Part shown: one piece after another, positions 24,118 through 33,164 of the stretch | How positions within the stretch are numbered: position 1 is the stretch's first letter | How the letters are laid out: each line of letters starts with the position of its first letter | DNA from: DATFES01 sp035457725 | GTDB taxonomy: Bacteria; Pseudomonadota; Alphaproteobacteria; CACIAM-22H2 | Direction of reading: 5' to 3' | Length of the DNA: 64,000 bases | Assembly: GCA_035457725.1 (NCBI GenBank) | Contig: DATIBC010000065.1 | Location: forward strand, 1-64,000 | Notes under the pieces: model-generated | The model's database searches: none | What the model saw: the letters and a program-made list of their open reading frames with translations, nothing else | What the model was told of the DNA's origin: nothing | Program-made: the position numbers and the translations under genes

Positions 24118-25050
24118 TCAGTATCCGGCGGCGGGATCGACGACGTTGAGCAGCGTCCGTCCATCGCGCGCCCGGCGGATGTTCTCGGCGATCTGGTCGG
24201 CGGCGGTTTCGGGATTGGTGAGGGCGGCGATATGCGGTGTGATCGTCACTTTGGGATGCGCCCACAGGCGATGATCGGAGGGCAGCGGCTCGGGCTCGAA
24301 GACGTCGAGCGTGGCGCCCGCGATGTGGCCCGAGTCGAGCGCCGCGATCAGGTCTTCGGCCGCGACATGGCCGCCGCGCGCGACGTTGACCACGAACGCG
24401 CCCTCGGGCAGCAGCGCTAGGTTCCTTGCATTGACGATGCCGCGGGTGTCGGGGGTCAGCGGCAGCACGCAGACGAGGATGTCGGTGCGCGCGAGGAATT
24501 TCTCGAGACCGTCGGCGCCGTGAAACGTCTCGACGCCATCGAGCGTCTTGGGACGGCGGCTCCAGCCGGCGACGGGGAAGCCGACATAAGCGAGCCAACG
24601 CGCCGCGGCGCCGCCGATGGCGCCGATTCCCATCACGCCGACCCGGCGCTCGCCGATACGCGGCGGCGGCAGCTTGCTCCAACGGCGTTGATGCTGCAAT
24701 TCGGCGTACTCGGGAAACTGCCGATGATATCGCAGCGCCGCCAGCAGAATGTATTCGCACATGCCCTGCGTCAGATCGGGGTCGACGATGCGTACGATCG
24801 GCACGCCCGCCGGGCGCGCGTCGTCCGATACAATGTGATCGACGCCGGCGCCGAGCGAGCAGATCAGCCTGAGATTGGGATAGCGCTTGAGATCGCCCCG
24901 CGGGTAACGCCAGACCACCGCCGCGTCGATGGCCGCAACGTCGCCGACCTCGGGCCAGATGCGGACCTCGGCGCCGGCGAGGCGCTTCTTTAGCGCGGCG
25001 CTCCACGCCTCGGGATCGTCGGCTCTGGAGATGAAGAGGATCGCGCTCAC
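24118..25050 (-). CDS. ghrA: Glyoxylate/hydroxypyruvate reductase A-like D-2-hydroxyacid dehydrogenase
   Basis: A 310-residue NAD(P)-dependent enzyme. The Rossmann motif GIGAIGGAAARWLAYVGFPVAGWSRR is followed by NVARGGHVAAEDLI with the substrate Arg, and HPKVTITPHIAALTNPETAA with the catalytic His. The short N-terminal domain and the WSRR ending of the cofactor site (NADP preference) fit the GhrA branch, which reduces glyoxylate and hydroxypyruvate. Its start overlaps the end of the ATP-binding-protein gene by four bases, so it is the last gene of the yej-like operon. That link to peptide uptake is unusual. Confidence 0.87.
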   Translation of the reverse strand: MSAILFISRADDPEAWSAALKKRLAGAEVRIWPEVGDVAAIDAAVVWRYPRGDLKRYPNLRLICSLGAGVDHIVSDDARPAGVPIVRIVDPDLTQGMCEYILLAALRYHRQFPEYAELQHQRRWSKLPPPRIGERRVGVMGIGAIGGAAARWLAYVGFPVAGWSRRPKTLDGVETFHGADGLEKFLARTDILVCVLPLTPDTRGIVNARNLALLPEGAFVVNVARGGHVAAEDLIAALDSGHIAGATLDVFEPEPLPSDHRLWAHPKVTITPHIAALTNPETAADQIAENIRRARDGRTLLNVVDPAAGY

Positions 25051-26696
25051 TGCCGCACGGCGCCGGTCTCGACCGCCTCGAGCTCGAACGCCGCGGCCAT
25101 CAACGCCTTGGTGTAGGCCTGCTGCGGCGCCTCGAAGATCTGGCGCGCCGGGCCGTGCTCCACCACCTTGCCGTCCTTGAGCACCAGCACTTCGTCGGCC
25201 AGCGCTTTCACCACGCGCAGATCGTGGCTGATGAAGAGATAGCCGAGCCGGTGGCGCTCCTGCAGCTCGCGCAGCAAATCGACGATCTGCGCTTGCACCG
25301 ACATATCAAGCGCCGAAGTCGGCTCGTCAAGGACGAGGAATTTCGGCTTGAGCACCAACGCCCGGGCGATGGCAACGCGCTGACGCTGGCCGCCCGAGAA
25401 TTCGTGCGGGTAGCGGTGCCGCGTTTCGGGATCGAGCCGCACCTCCTCCAGCGCCTGAACGATCATCGCCTCGCGATCGGCGGCGGAGCCGATGCGATGG
25501 ATCTTGAGCCCCTCCTCGACGATTTGGCCGATCGACAGCCGCGGCGACAGCGAGGCGAACGGATCCTGGAAGACGATCTGCATCCCGCGCCGCAGCGGCC
25601 GCAGCGCGCCGGCCCGCAAGTCCTGGATCTCGCGGCCGTCGAAGACGATTCGCCCCTGCGCCTGCTCGAGGCGCAGGAGCGCCAGGCCGAGCGTCGTTTT
25701 GCCCGAACCGGATTCGCCGACGACGCCCAGCGTTTCGCCCTCGCGCAGATCGATATCGACGCCGTCGACCGCCTTCACATAGCCCTGCACGCGCCGCAGA
25801 AGTCCGCCCCTGATCGGAAACCAGACGCGCACGTCCTTGGCCTCGATCAACGGGCGGGCGTCGTGCGGCGTCGGCGCCGGTTTGCCCTTCGGCTCGGCGG
25901 CGAGGAGATGGCGCGTGTACTCGTGCTGCGGGCTGCCGAATACGGCGTCGATCGGGCCGTTCTCGACGATCTGGCCTTTCTGCATCACGCAGACCCGGTT
26001 CGCCATCTTGCGCACGATGCCGAGGTCGTGGGTGATGAAGAGGATCGCCATGCCGAACTTGGCCTGCAGCTCCCGAAGCAGGCGAAGAAGCTGCGCCTGG
26101 ATCGTCACGTCGACGGCGGTGGTCGGCTCGTCGGCGATCAACAGGTCGGGCTCGTTTGCGAGCGCCATGGCGATCATCACCCTTTGCCGCTGGCCGCCCG
26201 AAAGCTGGTGCGGGTAGGCGTCGAGGCGCTTTTCGGCTTGTTCGCCGAGGCCGACCAGGCGCAGGAGTTCGACGATGCGCGCCCGCGCCGCCGCGGGCGC
26301 AAGCCCCTTGTGGATGGTCAGGATCTCGCCGATCTGGCGCTCGATGGTGTGCAGCGGATTGAGCGACGTCATCGGCTCCTGGAAGATCATGGCGATGCGA
26401 TTGCCGCGGATCTCGCGCAGTATCGATTCGCCGGCGCCGACGAGTTGCTGACCCTTGAAGCGAATCGAGCTCCCGGCCGGATGTTTCGCGAGTGGGTAGG
26501 GCAGAAGCTGCAGCACCGACAGCGCCGTCACCGACTTGCCGGAGCCCGACTCGCCGACCAGCGCCAGCGTTTCGCCCATGGCGATGTTGAACGACACCCG
26601 GTCGACCGCGAGGAACGGCGGCCGTCCGGCGCCGACGTCGAAAGTCGCCGACAGATTTTCGATTTCGAGCAAATTGCCGTCTTGCTTGGCGACCAC
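25047..26696 (-). CDS. yejF: Oligopeptide ABC transporter ATP-binding protein with two fused ABC domains (YejF-like)
   Basis: A 549-residue protein with two complete nucleotide-binding domains. Walker A is GESGSGKS and GESGSGKT; the signatures are LSGGQRQRVMIA and FSGGQRQRVAIA; the Walker B segments are LLIADEPTTAVD and FLVLDEPTSALD. The domains cover about residues 5-265 and 280-540. Both carry the Opp/Dpp-type C-terminal end. It energises YejB and YejE encoded upstream. The start is GTG 26696. The gap to yejE is 13 bases. Confidence 0.94.
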   Translation of the reverse strand: MVAKQDGNLLEIENLSATFDVGAGRPPFLAVDRVSFNIAMGETLALVGESGSGKSVTALSVLQLLPYPLAKHPAGSSIRFKGQQLVGAGESILREIRGNRIAMIFQEPMTSLNPLHTIERQIGEILTIHKGLAPAAARARIVELLRLVGLGEQAEKRLDAYPHQLSGGQRQRVMIAMALANEPDLLIADEPTTAVDVTIQAQLLRLLRELQAKFGMAILFITHDLGIVRKMANRVCVMQKGQIVENGPIDAVFGSPQHEYTRHLLAAEPKGKPAPTPHDARPLIEAKDVRVWFPIRGGLLRRVQGYVKAVDGVDIDLREGETLGVVGESGSGKTTLGLALLRLEQAQGRIVFDGREIQDLRAGALRPLRRGMQIVFQDPFASLSPRLSIGQIVEEGLKIHRIGSAADREAMIVQALEEVRLDPETRHRYPHEFSGGQRQRVAIARALVLKPKFLVLDEPTSALDMSVQAQIVDLLRELQERHRLGYLFISHDLRVVKALADEVLVLKDGKVVEHGPARQIFEAPQQAYTKALMAAAFELEAVETGAVRQ

Positions 26697-26709
26697 GTCC
26701 GGACCTCGC

Positions 26710-27759
26710 TCAGCGGAACGTTTTGCGCGGATCGAAGGCGTCGCGCACCGCCTCGCCGACGAACACCAGCAGCGACAGCGTCACCGCGATCACCAGGAAC
26801 GTGGTGATCCCGAGCCACGGCGCCTGCAGGTTGGCCTTGCCCTGGTTCAGGAGCTCGCCCAGCGACGCCGAGCCCGGCGGCAGCCCGAAGCCGAGGAAAT
26901 CGAGCGAGGTCAGCGCCACGATCGACCCGTTGAGTATGAAGGGCATGAAGGTGAGGGTAGCGACCATCGCGTTCGGAAGGACGTGGCGGAACATGATCAC
27001 GGTATCGCCGGCGCCGAGCGCGCGCGCGGCGCGCACGTAATCGAAATTGCGGGCGCGTAGAAATTCGGCGCGCACCACATCGACCAGCGACATCCACGAG
27101 AACAGCAACAGGAGCCCGAGAAGCCACCAGAAATTCGGCTCGACGAAGGCGGCGAGAATGATCAACAGATAGAGAGTCGGCATGCCCGACCAGATCTCGA
27201 TAAAACGCTGGAACGCGAGATCGATCCAGCCGCCGAAATATCCCTGCACCGCGCCGGCGATCACGCCGATGATCGACGAAAGAAGCGTCAGCGTCAGCCC
27301 GAACAGGACCGAGATGCGGAACCCGTAGATCAGGCGCGCCAGCACGTCGCGTCCCTGATCATCAGTGCCGAGCCAGTTGACCGCCGACGGCGGCGCCGGA
27401 GCTGGAACCGGCAGCTTCAGGTTCACCGTGCGATGGTTGAACGGGATGGGCGGAAAGATCATCCATCCCTTCTCTGCGATTTTCTCGGCGACGTAGGGGT
27501 CGTGATAGTCGGGCTCGGTCGGGAATTCGCCGCCGAAGGTCGTCTCGGGATAGGCGCGGAAAATCGGCATGTAGAAGGCGCCGTCGTAACGCACGAGCGC
27601 TGGCTTGTCGTTGGCTATGAATTCGGCGAACAGCGTCAGGATGAAAATCGCCAGGAACACCCACAGCGACCAGAAACCGCGGCGGTTCTTGCGGAAGTTG
27701 GCCAACCGCCGCCGTGTCAGCGGCGACAGGCGGGAGGCTTGTGAAGGCACGCCATGCAT
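26710..27759 (-). CDS. yejE: Oligopeptide ABC transporter permease (YejE-like)
   Basis: A 349-residue inner-membrane permease. One N-terminal helix (FWSLWVFLAIFILTLFAEFI) is followed by a large periplasmic segment holding YPETTFGGEFPTEPDYHDPYV, characteristic of YejE, then about five helices. The ABC contact loop is EFLRARNFDYVRAARALGAGDTVIMFRHVLPN. It is the second membrane subunit of the YejABEF importer, which takes up peptides, and microcin C in Escherichia coli. It sits six bases behind yejB. Confidence 0.93.
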   Translation of the reverse strand: MHGVPSQASRLSPLTRRRLANFRKNRRGFWSLWVFLAIFILTLFAEFIANDKPALVRYDGAFYMPIFRAYPETTFGGEFPTEPDYHDPYVAEKIAEKGWMIFPPIPFNHRTVNLKLPVPAPAPPSAVNWLGTDDQGRDVLARLIYGFRISVLFGLTLTLLSSIIGVIAGAVQGYFGGWIDLAFQRFIEIWSGMPTLYLLIILAAFVEPNFWWLLGLLLLFSWMSLVDVVRAEFLRARNFDYVRAARALGAGDTVIMFRHVLPNAMVATLTFMPFILNGSIVALTSLDFLGFGLPPGSASLGELLNQGKANLQAPWLGITTFLVIAVTLSLLVFVGEAVRDAFDPRKTFR

Positions 27760-27765
27760 CGGACG

Positions 27766-28875
27766 TCAGCCGCGCCGCTCGAAATCGATCCGCGGGTCGA
27801 CGACCGTGTACGTAAGGTCGCTGACGATCTTGATCAGCAGGCCAAGCAGCGTGAAGAAATAGAGTGTGCCGAACATCACCGGATAGTCGCGATTGAGCGC
27901 CGCTTCGAATCCCAGCAGACCGAGGCCATCGAGGGTGAAAATCACCTCGATCAGCAGCGCGCCGGTGAACAGCACGCCGATCAGCGCGCCGGGAAAACCG
28001 GCGATGATCAGCAGCATCGCATTGCGAAAGACGTGGCCATAAAGCACACGCTGCTCGCTCAAACCCTTGGCGCGCGCCGTCACGACGTACTGCTTATTGA
28101 TCTCGTCGAGGAACGAATTTTTGGTCAGCATCGTCAGGCTGGCGAAACCGCCGACGACGAGCGCCGTGACCGGGAGCGCGATGTGCCACAAGTAGTCCAC
28201 GACTTGCTCCCACCATGCGAGCTCGGCGAAATTGTCCGAGGTGAGGCCGCGTAGTGGAAAGAGATCGAAAAACCGGCCGCCGGCGAACAGAACGATCAGC
28301 AGGACAGCGAAGAGGAAGCCGGGGATTGCGTAGCCGATGATGATTGCGCCGCTGCTCCAGACGTCGAAATTGGAGCCGTCGCGGACCGCCTTCTGGACGC
28401 CGAGCGGGATCGATATGAGATAAATCAGAATCGTCGTCCACAGTCCGAGCGAGATCGAAACCGGCATTTTCTCGATGACGAGATCGACCACGCGGCGGTC
28501 GCGGAAGAAGCTGGTGCCGAAATCGAACGTCAAGTAGCGGCCCATCATCAGCACGAAGCGCTCGTAGGCTGGCTTGTCGAAGCCGAAGCGCTGCTCGATC
28601 TCCTTGATGATGCGCGGATCGATGCCCTGCGCGCCGCGGTAGCGGCTGGTTGTCTCGGCGGCGGCGCCCGAACGGCGCTGCTCGCCGCCGGGCCCGAGTT
28701 CGCCGCCGCTGCCGGTGAAGCGCGCGGTGGCTTCGACGGCGGTGCCCTTGATCCGGGCGATCACCACCTCGACCGGACCGCCGGGGGCGAATTGCACGAT
28801 CGCGAAATTAATGACCATGATCCCGAACAGCGTCGGGATCACCAGCAGGAGCCGGCGGACGATATAGGCGAGCAT
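27766..28875 (-). CDS. yejB: Oligopeptide ABC transporter permease (YejB-like)
   Basis: A 369-residue permease, close to the family length of about 364. The N-terminal helix MLAYIVRRLLLVIPTLFGIMVINFAIVQFAPGGPVE is typical. A Gly- and Ser-rich insert at about 50-80 (RFTGSGGELGPGGEQRR) is also usual in YejB. The coupling loop EINKQYVVTARAKGLSEQRVLYGHVFRNAML contacts the ATPase. It lies between yejA and yejE on the same strand; a hairpin separates it from yejA. Confidence 0.93.
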   Translation of the reverse strand: MLAYIVRRLLLVIPTLFGIMVINFAIVQFAPGGPVEVVIARIKGTAVEATARFTGSGGELGPGGEQRRSGAAAETTSRYRGAQGIDPRIIKEIEQRFGFDKPAYERFVLMMGRYLTFDFGTSFFRDRRVVDLVIEKMPVSISLGLWTTILIYLISIPLGVQKAVRDGSNFDVWSSGAIIIGYAIPGFLFAVLLIVLFAGGRFFDLFPLRGLTSDNFAELAWWEQVVDYLWHIALPVTALVVGGFASLTMLTKNSFLDEINKQYVVTARAKGLSEQRVLYGHVFRNAMLLIIAGFPGALIGVLFTGALLIEVIFTLDGLGLLGFEAALNRDYPVMFGTLYFFTLLGLLIKIVSDLTYTVVDPRIDFERRG

Positions 28876-28896
28876 CGGGGGCTAGCGTGGCATCGA

Positions 28897-28920
28897 AGCC
28901 ATCAGCGTCGGCCGATGGCT
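28897..28920 (-). promoter_or_regulatory. Stem-loop between yejA and yejB
   Basis: AGCCATC and GATGGCT are perfect 7-bp arms around a ten-base, GC-rich loop, directly at the yejA stop codon. As with the hairpins behind the two TRAP receptor genes, it separates the binding-protein gene from the membrane subunits and could favour receptor message. No T-run follows. Confidence 0.5.
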
Positions 28921-30761
28921 CACTTGCCGCGCCGCGCGCGCAAGGCGCCGTCTTTTTGCGCGTCGACCCACCAGGTCGACGAGATGAACCCGGCTTTCGA
29001 CGGTTTTTCCGGCCATGCGAAGCGGTCCCAGAACGCGACACGGTCGACCCGCGAGTGCCAATGCGGCACGACATAGAAGCCCCATTGCAGGATACGGTCG
29101 AGCGCCCGCGTGCGCATGACGAGGTTTTGGCGGTCGGGCGCCGATATGATCGCTTCGACGAGCTTGTCGACCGCCGGATCCTTGATTCCGGCGTAGTTAC
29201 GCGAACCCCGCACGTCGGCTTTGGCCGCGGACCAGTAGTCGCGCTGTTCGTTGCCGGGAGATTCGGATTGGCCGAACACGACCACCGTCATGTCGTAGTC
29301 GAATTCGTCGAGTCGTCTCTGGTATTGCGCGGTATCCACTGTGCGCACCCGAGCGTCGATGCCAAGCCGCCGGAGATTCTGCGAATAGGGAAGCGATATG
29401 CGCTCCCATTGCGGGTCGGAAAGCAAGATTTCGAAGGCTAATTGCTCGCCCGCGGCGTTGACCAGCTTCAGGTCCTTGATCGTCCAACCGGCCTCGCGCA
29501 GCAGGCGGAGCGCCTCGCGCTGGTTGTCGCGCCAATTGCCGCTGCCGTCGGTTTTTGGCGGATTGTACTCGCGCGCCAGCACTTCCGCCGGCAGTCGGTC
29601 CTTGAACGGCTCGAGTAGCTTAATCTCCTCGTCGCTCGGCGTTCCGCGCGCCGCCAGCTCGGAATTATCGAAGTAGCTGCGCGTGCGCGTGTAGGCGTTG
29701 TAGAAGAGGTTGCGGTTCGACCATTCGAAATCGAAGGCATAGGTGAGCGCCTGGCGCAGGCGGCGATCCTGGAACACCGCACGCCGCGTGTTCATCACGA
29801 AGCCTTGCATGCCGTTGGTGCGTTCCTCGGGTATTTCGACCTTCTTGATCAGGCCCTGCGCCAGCGCCGGACTCTCGTATCCGGTCGCCCAGTTCTTGGC
29901 CGAGTTTTCCTGGCGGATGTCGTACTCGCCGGCCTTGAACGCCTCCAGCGCCACCGTCTGGTCGCGGTAATAATCGATGCGGATGACGTCGAAATTGTTC
30001 TGTCCAGCGTTGATCGGCAGATCCTCCGCCCACCAATTAACGACCCGCCGCAAAACGATGAAGCGACCCGGCTCGAAGGACTCGATGCGATAGGGACCGG
30101 CGCCGGGCGGCGGCTCCAAGGTGGTTTTGTCGAAGCCGTTTTTTTCCCACCATGCGCGCGATAGCACGGGAAGTTGACCTATGATCAGCGGCAGTTCGCG
30201 GTTCTCGCCGGGGGTGAAGCCGAACTTGACGGTGCGCTCGCCCGCCTTCTCGACCTTGGCCACGTCGTTGTAATACGAGCGATAGAAGGGATGGCCCTTC
30301 GCTCGCAACGTTTCAAACGTCCAGATCACGTCGTCGACCGTGATCGGCGTGCCGTCATTGAACTTCGCTTCGCGGCGTAAGGTGAACGCAACCCATGAGC
30401 GGTCGGTCGGCGTTTCGATCGTCTCGCAGACCAGGCAGTATTCGGTGAACGGCTCGTCGGCCGAGGAGACCATGAGAGTGGCTTGCGTCGAGCCAACCGC
30501 GCCAGCTGGAACGCCGCGCAGGATGTAGGGGTTGAAGCTGTCGAAGGTACCGATGGAGTAGAACTTGACCTCGCCGCCTTTCGGCGCGGCGGGGTTGACG
30601 TAGTCGAAATGGCGGAAATCGGCCTTGTATTTGACGTCGCCGTGCATGGCGAGCGCATGGCCGACATACGTGCCTTGGCCGCGGGCGTCGCCGTTTGGAG
30701 CGAGCGCCAAGGCCGGCAGGAGCAGGCAGGCGGCGAGCGCGGGCGCGAGGCGCAACATCAT
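28920..30761 (-). CDS. yejA: Extracellular oligopeptide-binding protein (YejA-like, SBP family 5)
   Basis: A 613-residue periplasmic protein with a Sec signal peptide (about residues 1-28, LAACLLLPALALAPNGDARG). The family 5 pattern is clear: HALAMHGDVKYKADFRHFDYVNPAAPKGGEV is the YejA start, then FNPYILRG, WVAFTLRREAKFNDGTPITVDDVIWTFETL and RRAVFQDRRLRQALTYAFDFEW. It captures peptides for YejB, YejE and YejF. It is the first gene of the operon; 138 bases upstream without a gene (30762-30899) should hold the promoter, though I see no strong boxes. Confidence 0.94.
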   Translation of the reverse strand: MMLRLAPALAACLLLPALALAPNGDARGQGTYVGHALAMHGDVKYKADFRHFDYVNPAAPKGGEVKFYSIGTFDSFNPYILRGVPAGAVGSTQATLMVSSADEPFTEYCLVCETIETPTDRSWVAFTLRREAKFNDGTPITVDDVIWTFETLRAKGHPFYRSYYNDVAKVEKAGERTVKFGFTPGENRELPLIIGQLPVLSRAWWEKNGFDKTTLEPPPGAGPYRIESFEPGRFIVLRRVVNWWAEDLPINAGQNNFDVIRIDYYRDQTVALEAFKAGEYDIRQENSAKNWATGYESPALAQGLIKKVEIPEERTNGMQGFVMNTRRAVFQDRRLRQALTYAFDFEWSNRNLFYNAYTRTRSYFDNSELAARGTPSDEEIKLLEPFKDRLPAEVLAREYNPPKTDGSGNWRDNQREALRLLREAGWTIKDLKLVNAAGEQLAFEILLSDPQWERISLPYSQNLRRLGIDARVRTVDTAQYQRRLDEFDYDMTVVVFGQSESPGNEQRDYWSAAKADVRGSRNYAGIKDPAVDKLVEAIISAPDRQNLVMRTRALDRILQWGFYVVPHWHSRVDRVAFWDRFAWPEKPSKAGFISSTWWVDAQKDGALRARRGK

Positions 30762-30899
30762 GGCGGTCCTTCCCGTCGCAGAATCACGAATCTGCCCTGA
30801 AATCTAGCCTGCGAAGCGGCGGCGGCTCAAAGAAGATTTCCGTGAGCTAACTCCGCGTTTGCGGCGCCAATGGGGCACGTCAGGCGGCGCACCACCGCC

Positions 30900-31679
30900 T
30901 CAGCTCGACAAGATTTCGATCCCGGCGCGGTGCACCCGCGAATCGCCGGCGGCGATGATGCGGCTCTTGGGTGTCGCCAGATCGAGCGGGCTTCCGTGCC
31001 AATCGGTACAACGCCCCCCGGCGCCCTCGAGAACCGGAACCAGCGCCGCCCAATCGTATGCACTGAGACCGGCCTCGATGACCAGATCGGCGAAGCCGCT
31101 GGCGACCAGACCGTATGCATAACAATCGCCGCCGTAGAGCGGGAACTTAACGGCTCGCCGCACCCGATCGAAGCGCTCGAAATCGCTTGCCTCGAACATC
31201 TGGGGCGAGGTGCAGTAGAGCCATGCCTTGGCGAGGTCGGGGCACGGGCGGGTGCGTGCTTCGCGCCCCTGATGGAGCGTCGGGCGTCCGCTCGCAGCGG
31301 TCCACCGTTCGGCGACCGCCGGGCAATCGATCACGCCGATGATCGGTCGACCGTCGCGGCAAAGCGCGATCAACGATCCAAACAGCGGCCGGCCGGTGAC
31401 GAAGGACTTAGTGCCGTCGATGGGATCGAGCACCCAGAGGTGACTGGCGCCACCGCGGGTCACACCGAACTCCTCGCCGATGATGCCGTGATTGGGAAAA
31501 GCCGTTTCGATCATGGTCCGCATCGCCGCTTCGGCATCGCGATCGGCGACGGTCACCGGCGAAGCATCAGCCTTGTCGTCGACCGAAACCGGGGTGCGGA
31601 AATGACGGCGGATGATCTGGCTCGCCGCATTGGCCAAATCTTCGGCGAGCGCCAGATAGGAATCGACCGAGTCGCGCAT
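30900..31679 (-). CDS. hisN: Histidinol-phosphatase, inositol monophosphatase family
   Basis: A 259-residue Mg-dependent phosphatase. The metal motifs are GEEFG, WVLDPIDGTKSFVTGRPLFGSLIAL and AYDWAALVPVLEGAGG. The combination of GTKSFVTG with YCTSPQMF matches HisN histidinol-phosphatases (histidine biosynthesis) better than general inositol phosphatases, but the assignment rests on motif memory. It is on the minus strand, upstream of yejA and 78 bases downstream of the PAS gene. Confidence 0.87.
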   Translation of the reverse strand: MRDSVDSYLALAEDLANAASQIIRRHFRTPVSVDDKADASPVTVADRDAEAAMRTMIETAFPNHGIIGEEFGVTRGGASHLWVLDPIDGTKSFVTGRPLFGSLIALCRDGRPIIGVIDCPAVAERWTAASGRPTLHQGREARTRPCPDLAKAWLYCTSPQMFEASDFERFDRVRRAVKFPLYGGDCYAYGLVASGFADLVIEAGLSAYDWAALVPVLEGAGGRCTDWHGSPLDLATPKSRIIAAGDSRVHRAGIEILSS

Positions 31680-31757
31680 TTGCCACCCGGACTATGCCGT
31701 CGGGTCGGCCAGAAATGAAGGAAATTTGCGCCCGTCGGCGCGGGAACCGATTCGGGC

Positions 31758-32291
31758 TCAGGCGCCGGGGCGCGGACCGGCGGTGAAGGCGCCGAGCAGG
31801 TAATCGATCGCCGATGGATCGTCGCCGAGCGGGAGGACGATCATGCGGAACATCATTTCGACGCCGTTGTCCTCGCGCCACGAACCGGCCTCGTCGATCG
31901 GGCTGCGGAGCGTGACGACGGCGCGTTGAAAGAACAGGATCCGCTCGCGGATCCGCGGCGGCATCAGCTCGCTCACTTTGCGGCCGACTGGATTGCAATC
32001 GAAAAAGCGCCGCAATCCCGGCCCGGCGACCTCGACCACGTAATCGTTGGGAGTGGGCCCTACCCGGATGATGAAGACATTCTCGAACCAAGGTGCCGGA
32101 TGCGGACCAGGCAAGTCGACCTGTGCGCGCCGCGGCATCCGCCGCGGGCCGGCGAGCGTTCGCCAATAATTGTGCAGGCGTGCGCTGGCCCGGCGTTCGG
32201 CCGGCAGCAGATTCGCCACGCCGGCGATTTCCTCGGGCAAGGTGCCTGCCAGGAGCGGAATTGCTGGGTCGGTCGTTGGGATGTCAGGCAT
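31758..32291 (-). CDS. PAS domain-containing protein (PAS_5-type, alphaproteobacterial)
   Basis: A 177-residue soluble protein of the small PAS family common in Rhodospirillales and Rhizobiales. Typical segments are LHNYWRTLAGPRRMPRRAQVDLP, ENVFIIRVGPTPNDYVVEVAGPGLRRFFDCNPVGRKVSEL and VVTLRSPIDEAGSW. No output domain is present. The function is unknown; such proteins are suspected signal modulators. The 126 bases upstream, shared with the end of cycM, hold no gene. Confidence 0.85.
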   Translation of the reverse strand: MPDIPTTDPAIPLLAGTLPEEIAGVANLLPAERRASARLHNYWRTLAGPRRMPRRAQVDLPGPHPAPWFENVFIIRVGPTPNDYVVEVAGPGLRRFFDCNPVGRKVSELMPPRIRERILFFQRAVVTLRSPIDEAGSWREDNGVEMMFRMIVLPLGDDPSAIDYLLGAFTAGPRPGA

Positions 32292-32417
32292 CGCCTAGTC
32301 GGGCGCCCTGCGGCGGTCGAATTAATGACGACGCAAGTTTCGCCGCTATTCGTAAATTTTCGTTGAAGCCAGGCCAAAATCGCCCGCATCGCCGCAGTTT
32401 AACGGCGCCGAGGCGGC

Positions 32418-32978
32418 CTAGGGTAGGGGCTTCGGGCTGTCCGACAGCGTGCGCAGGTAGGCGATGACGTTGGCGCGGTCCTCGGGCTTTTTAAGCCCCG
32501 CGAAGGTCATCTTGGTGCCTGGTAGGTAGGCCTTGGGATTGGCCAGAAAAGCGTTCAGCGCCTCGTAGGTCCAGGCTGCGTCGTCGCCGCTTTTGCCGGC
32601 CGCGGCGGTGAGCGCGTTCGAGTAGCTGTAGCCGCCGGTATGCGCCTTCTTGTTTCCGACGGTGTCCCACAGATTGGGGCCGACGCCGTTCTTGCCGCCC
32701 TTGTCCGGCGTGTGGCACGACGTGCACTGCTTGAACGTCGCCTTACCGGCCTCGGGATTGGCCGCGGCAAGCAGCGGGGCGATCGGCGCTAGCGCCGCCG
32801 GGGCCGCGGCGGTCTGCGTTCCGCCCTTCGCTTCGGCGCCAACGCCGGCGACGACATAGGCGTTCTGAGCCGGCATTTTCGGGTGTACGAGGATATTGCC
32901 GAGATGACCGATCACCGTGGTGACCAGCAGCGCCATCAGCAGCGCACCGGCGATCTTGTTGAGCTCGAACGTATTCAT
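32418..32978 (-). CDS. cycM: Membrane-anchored cytochrome c (CycM-like)
   Basis: A 186-residue protein. An uncleaved N-terminal helix (AGALLMALLVTTVIGHLGNILV, about 10-31) anchors it, followed by an Ala/Pro-rich linker. The class I cytochrome c domain has CTSCH as heme site, VGPNLWDTVGNKKA and PGTKMTFAGLKKPEDRANVIAYL with the axial Met. It matches the CycM-type electron carrier between the bc1 complex and aa3 oxidase in alphaproteobacteria. It is divergent from kdsB (186-base gap), a common arrangement in this class. Confidence 0.92.
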   Translation of the reverse strand: MNTFELNKIAGALLMALLVTTVIGHLGNILVHPKMPAQNAYVVAGVGAEAKGGTQTAAAPAALAPIAPLLAAANPEAGKATFKQCTSCHTPDKGGKNGVGPNLWDTVGNKKAHTGGYSYSNALTAAAGKSGDDAAWTYEALNAFLANPKAYLPGTKMTFAGLKKPEDRANVIAYLRTLSDSPKPLP

Positions 32979-33164
32979 GCCCCGCTACCCTCGGCTCGAT
33001 GTGTCTGCGGCGACGCGCATCGCGCGCGGCATCGACTATGGCCCGGCAACCGCGGCCGTTATATCGTGCGCGCGCCAGCGCTGCCAAGCCCCCGCGGCGG
33101 CGAGCGATGGCGAGGATTGCGACCAAATGACGCAGTCGGTGAAAGGCCTTAAATCGTCCTGACG

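Noticed and set aside
25155..26807. Open frame of 550 codons on the plus strand
   Set aside because: It is exactly antisense to the yejF-like ABC gene, whose Walker and signature motifs are intact. In high-G+C DNA such shadow frames are common, and this one has no recognisable domain.
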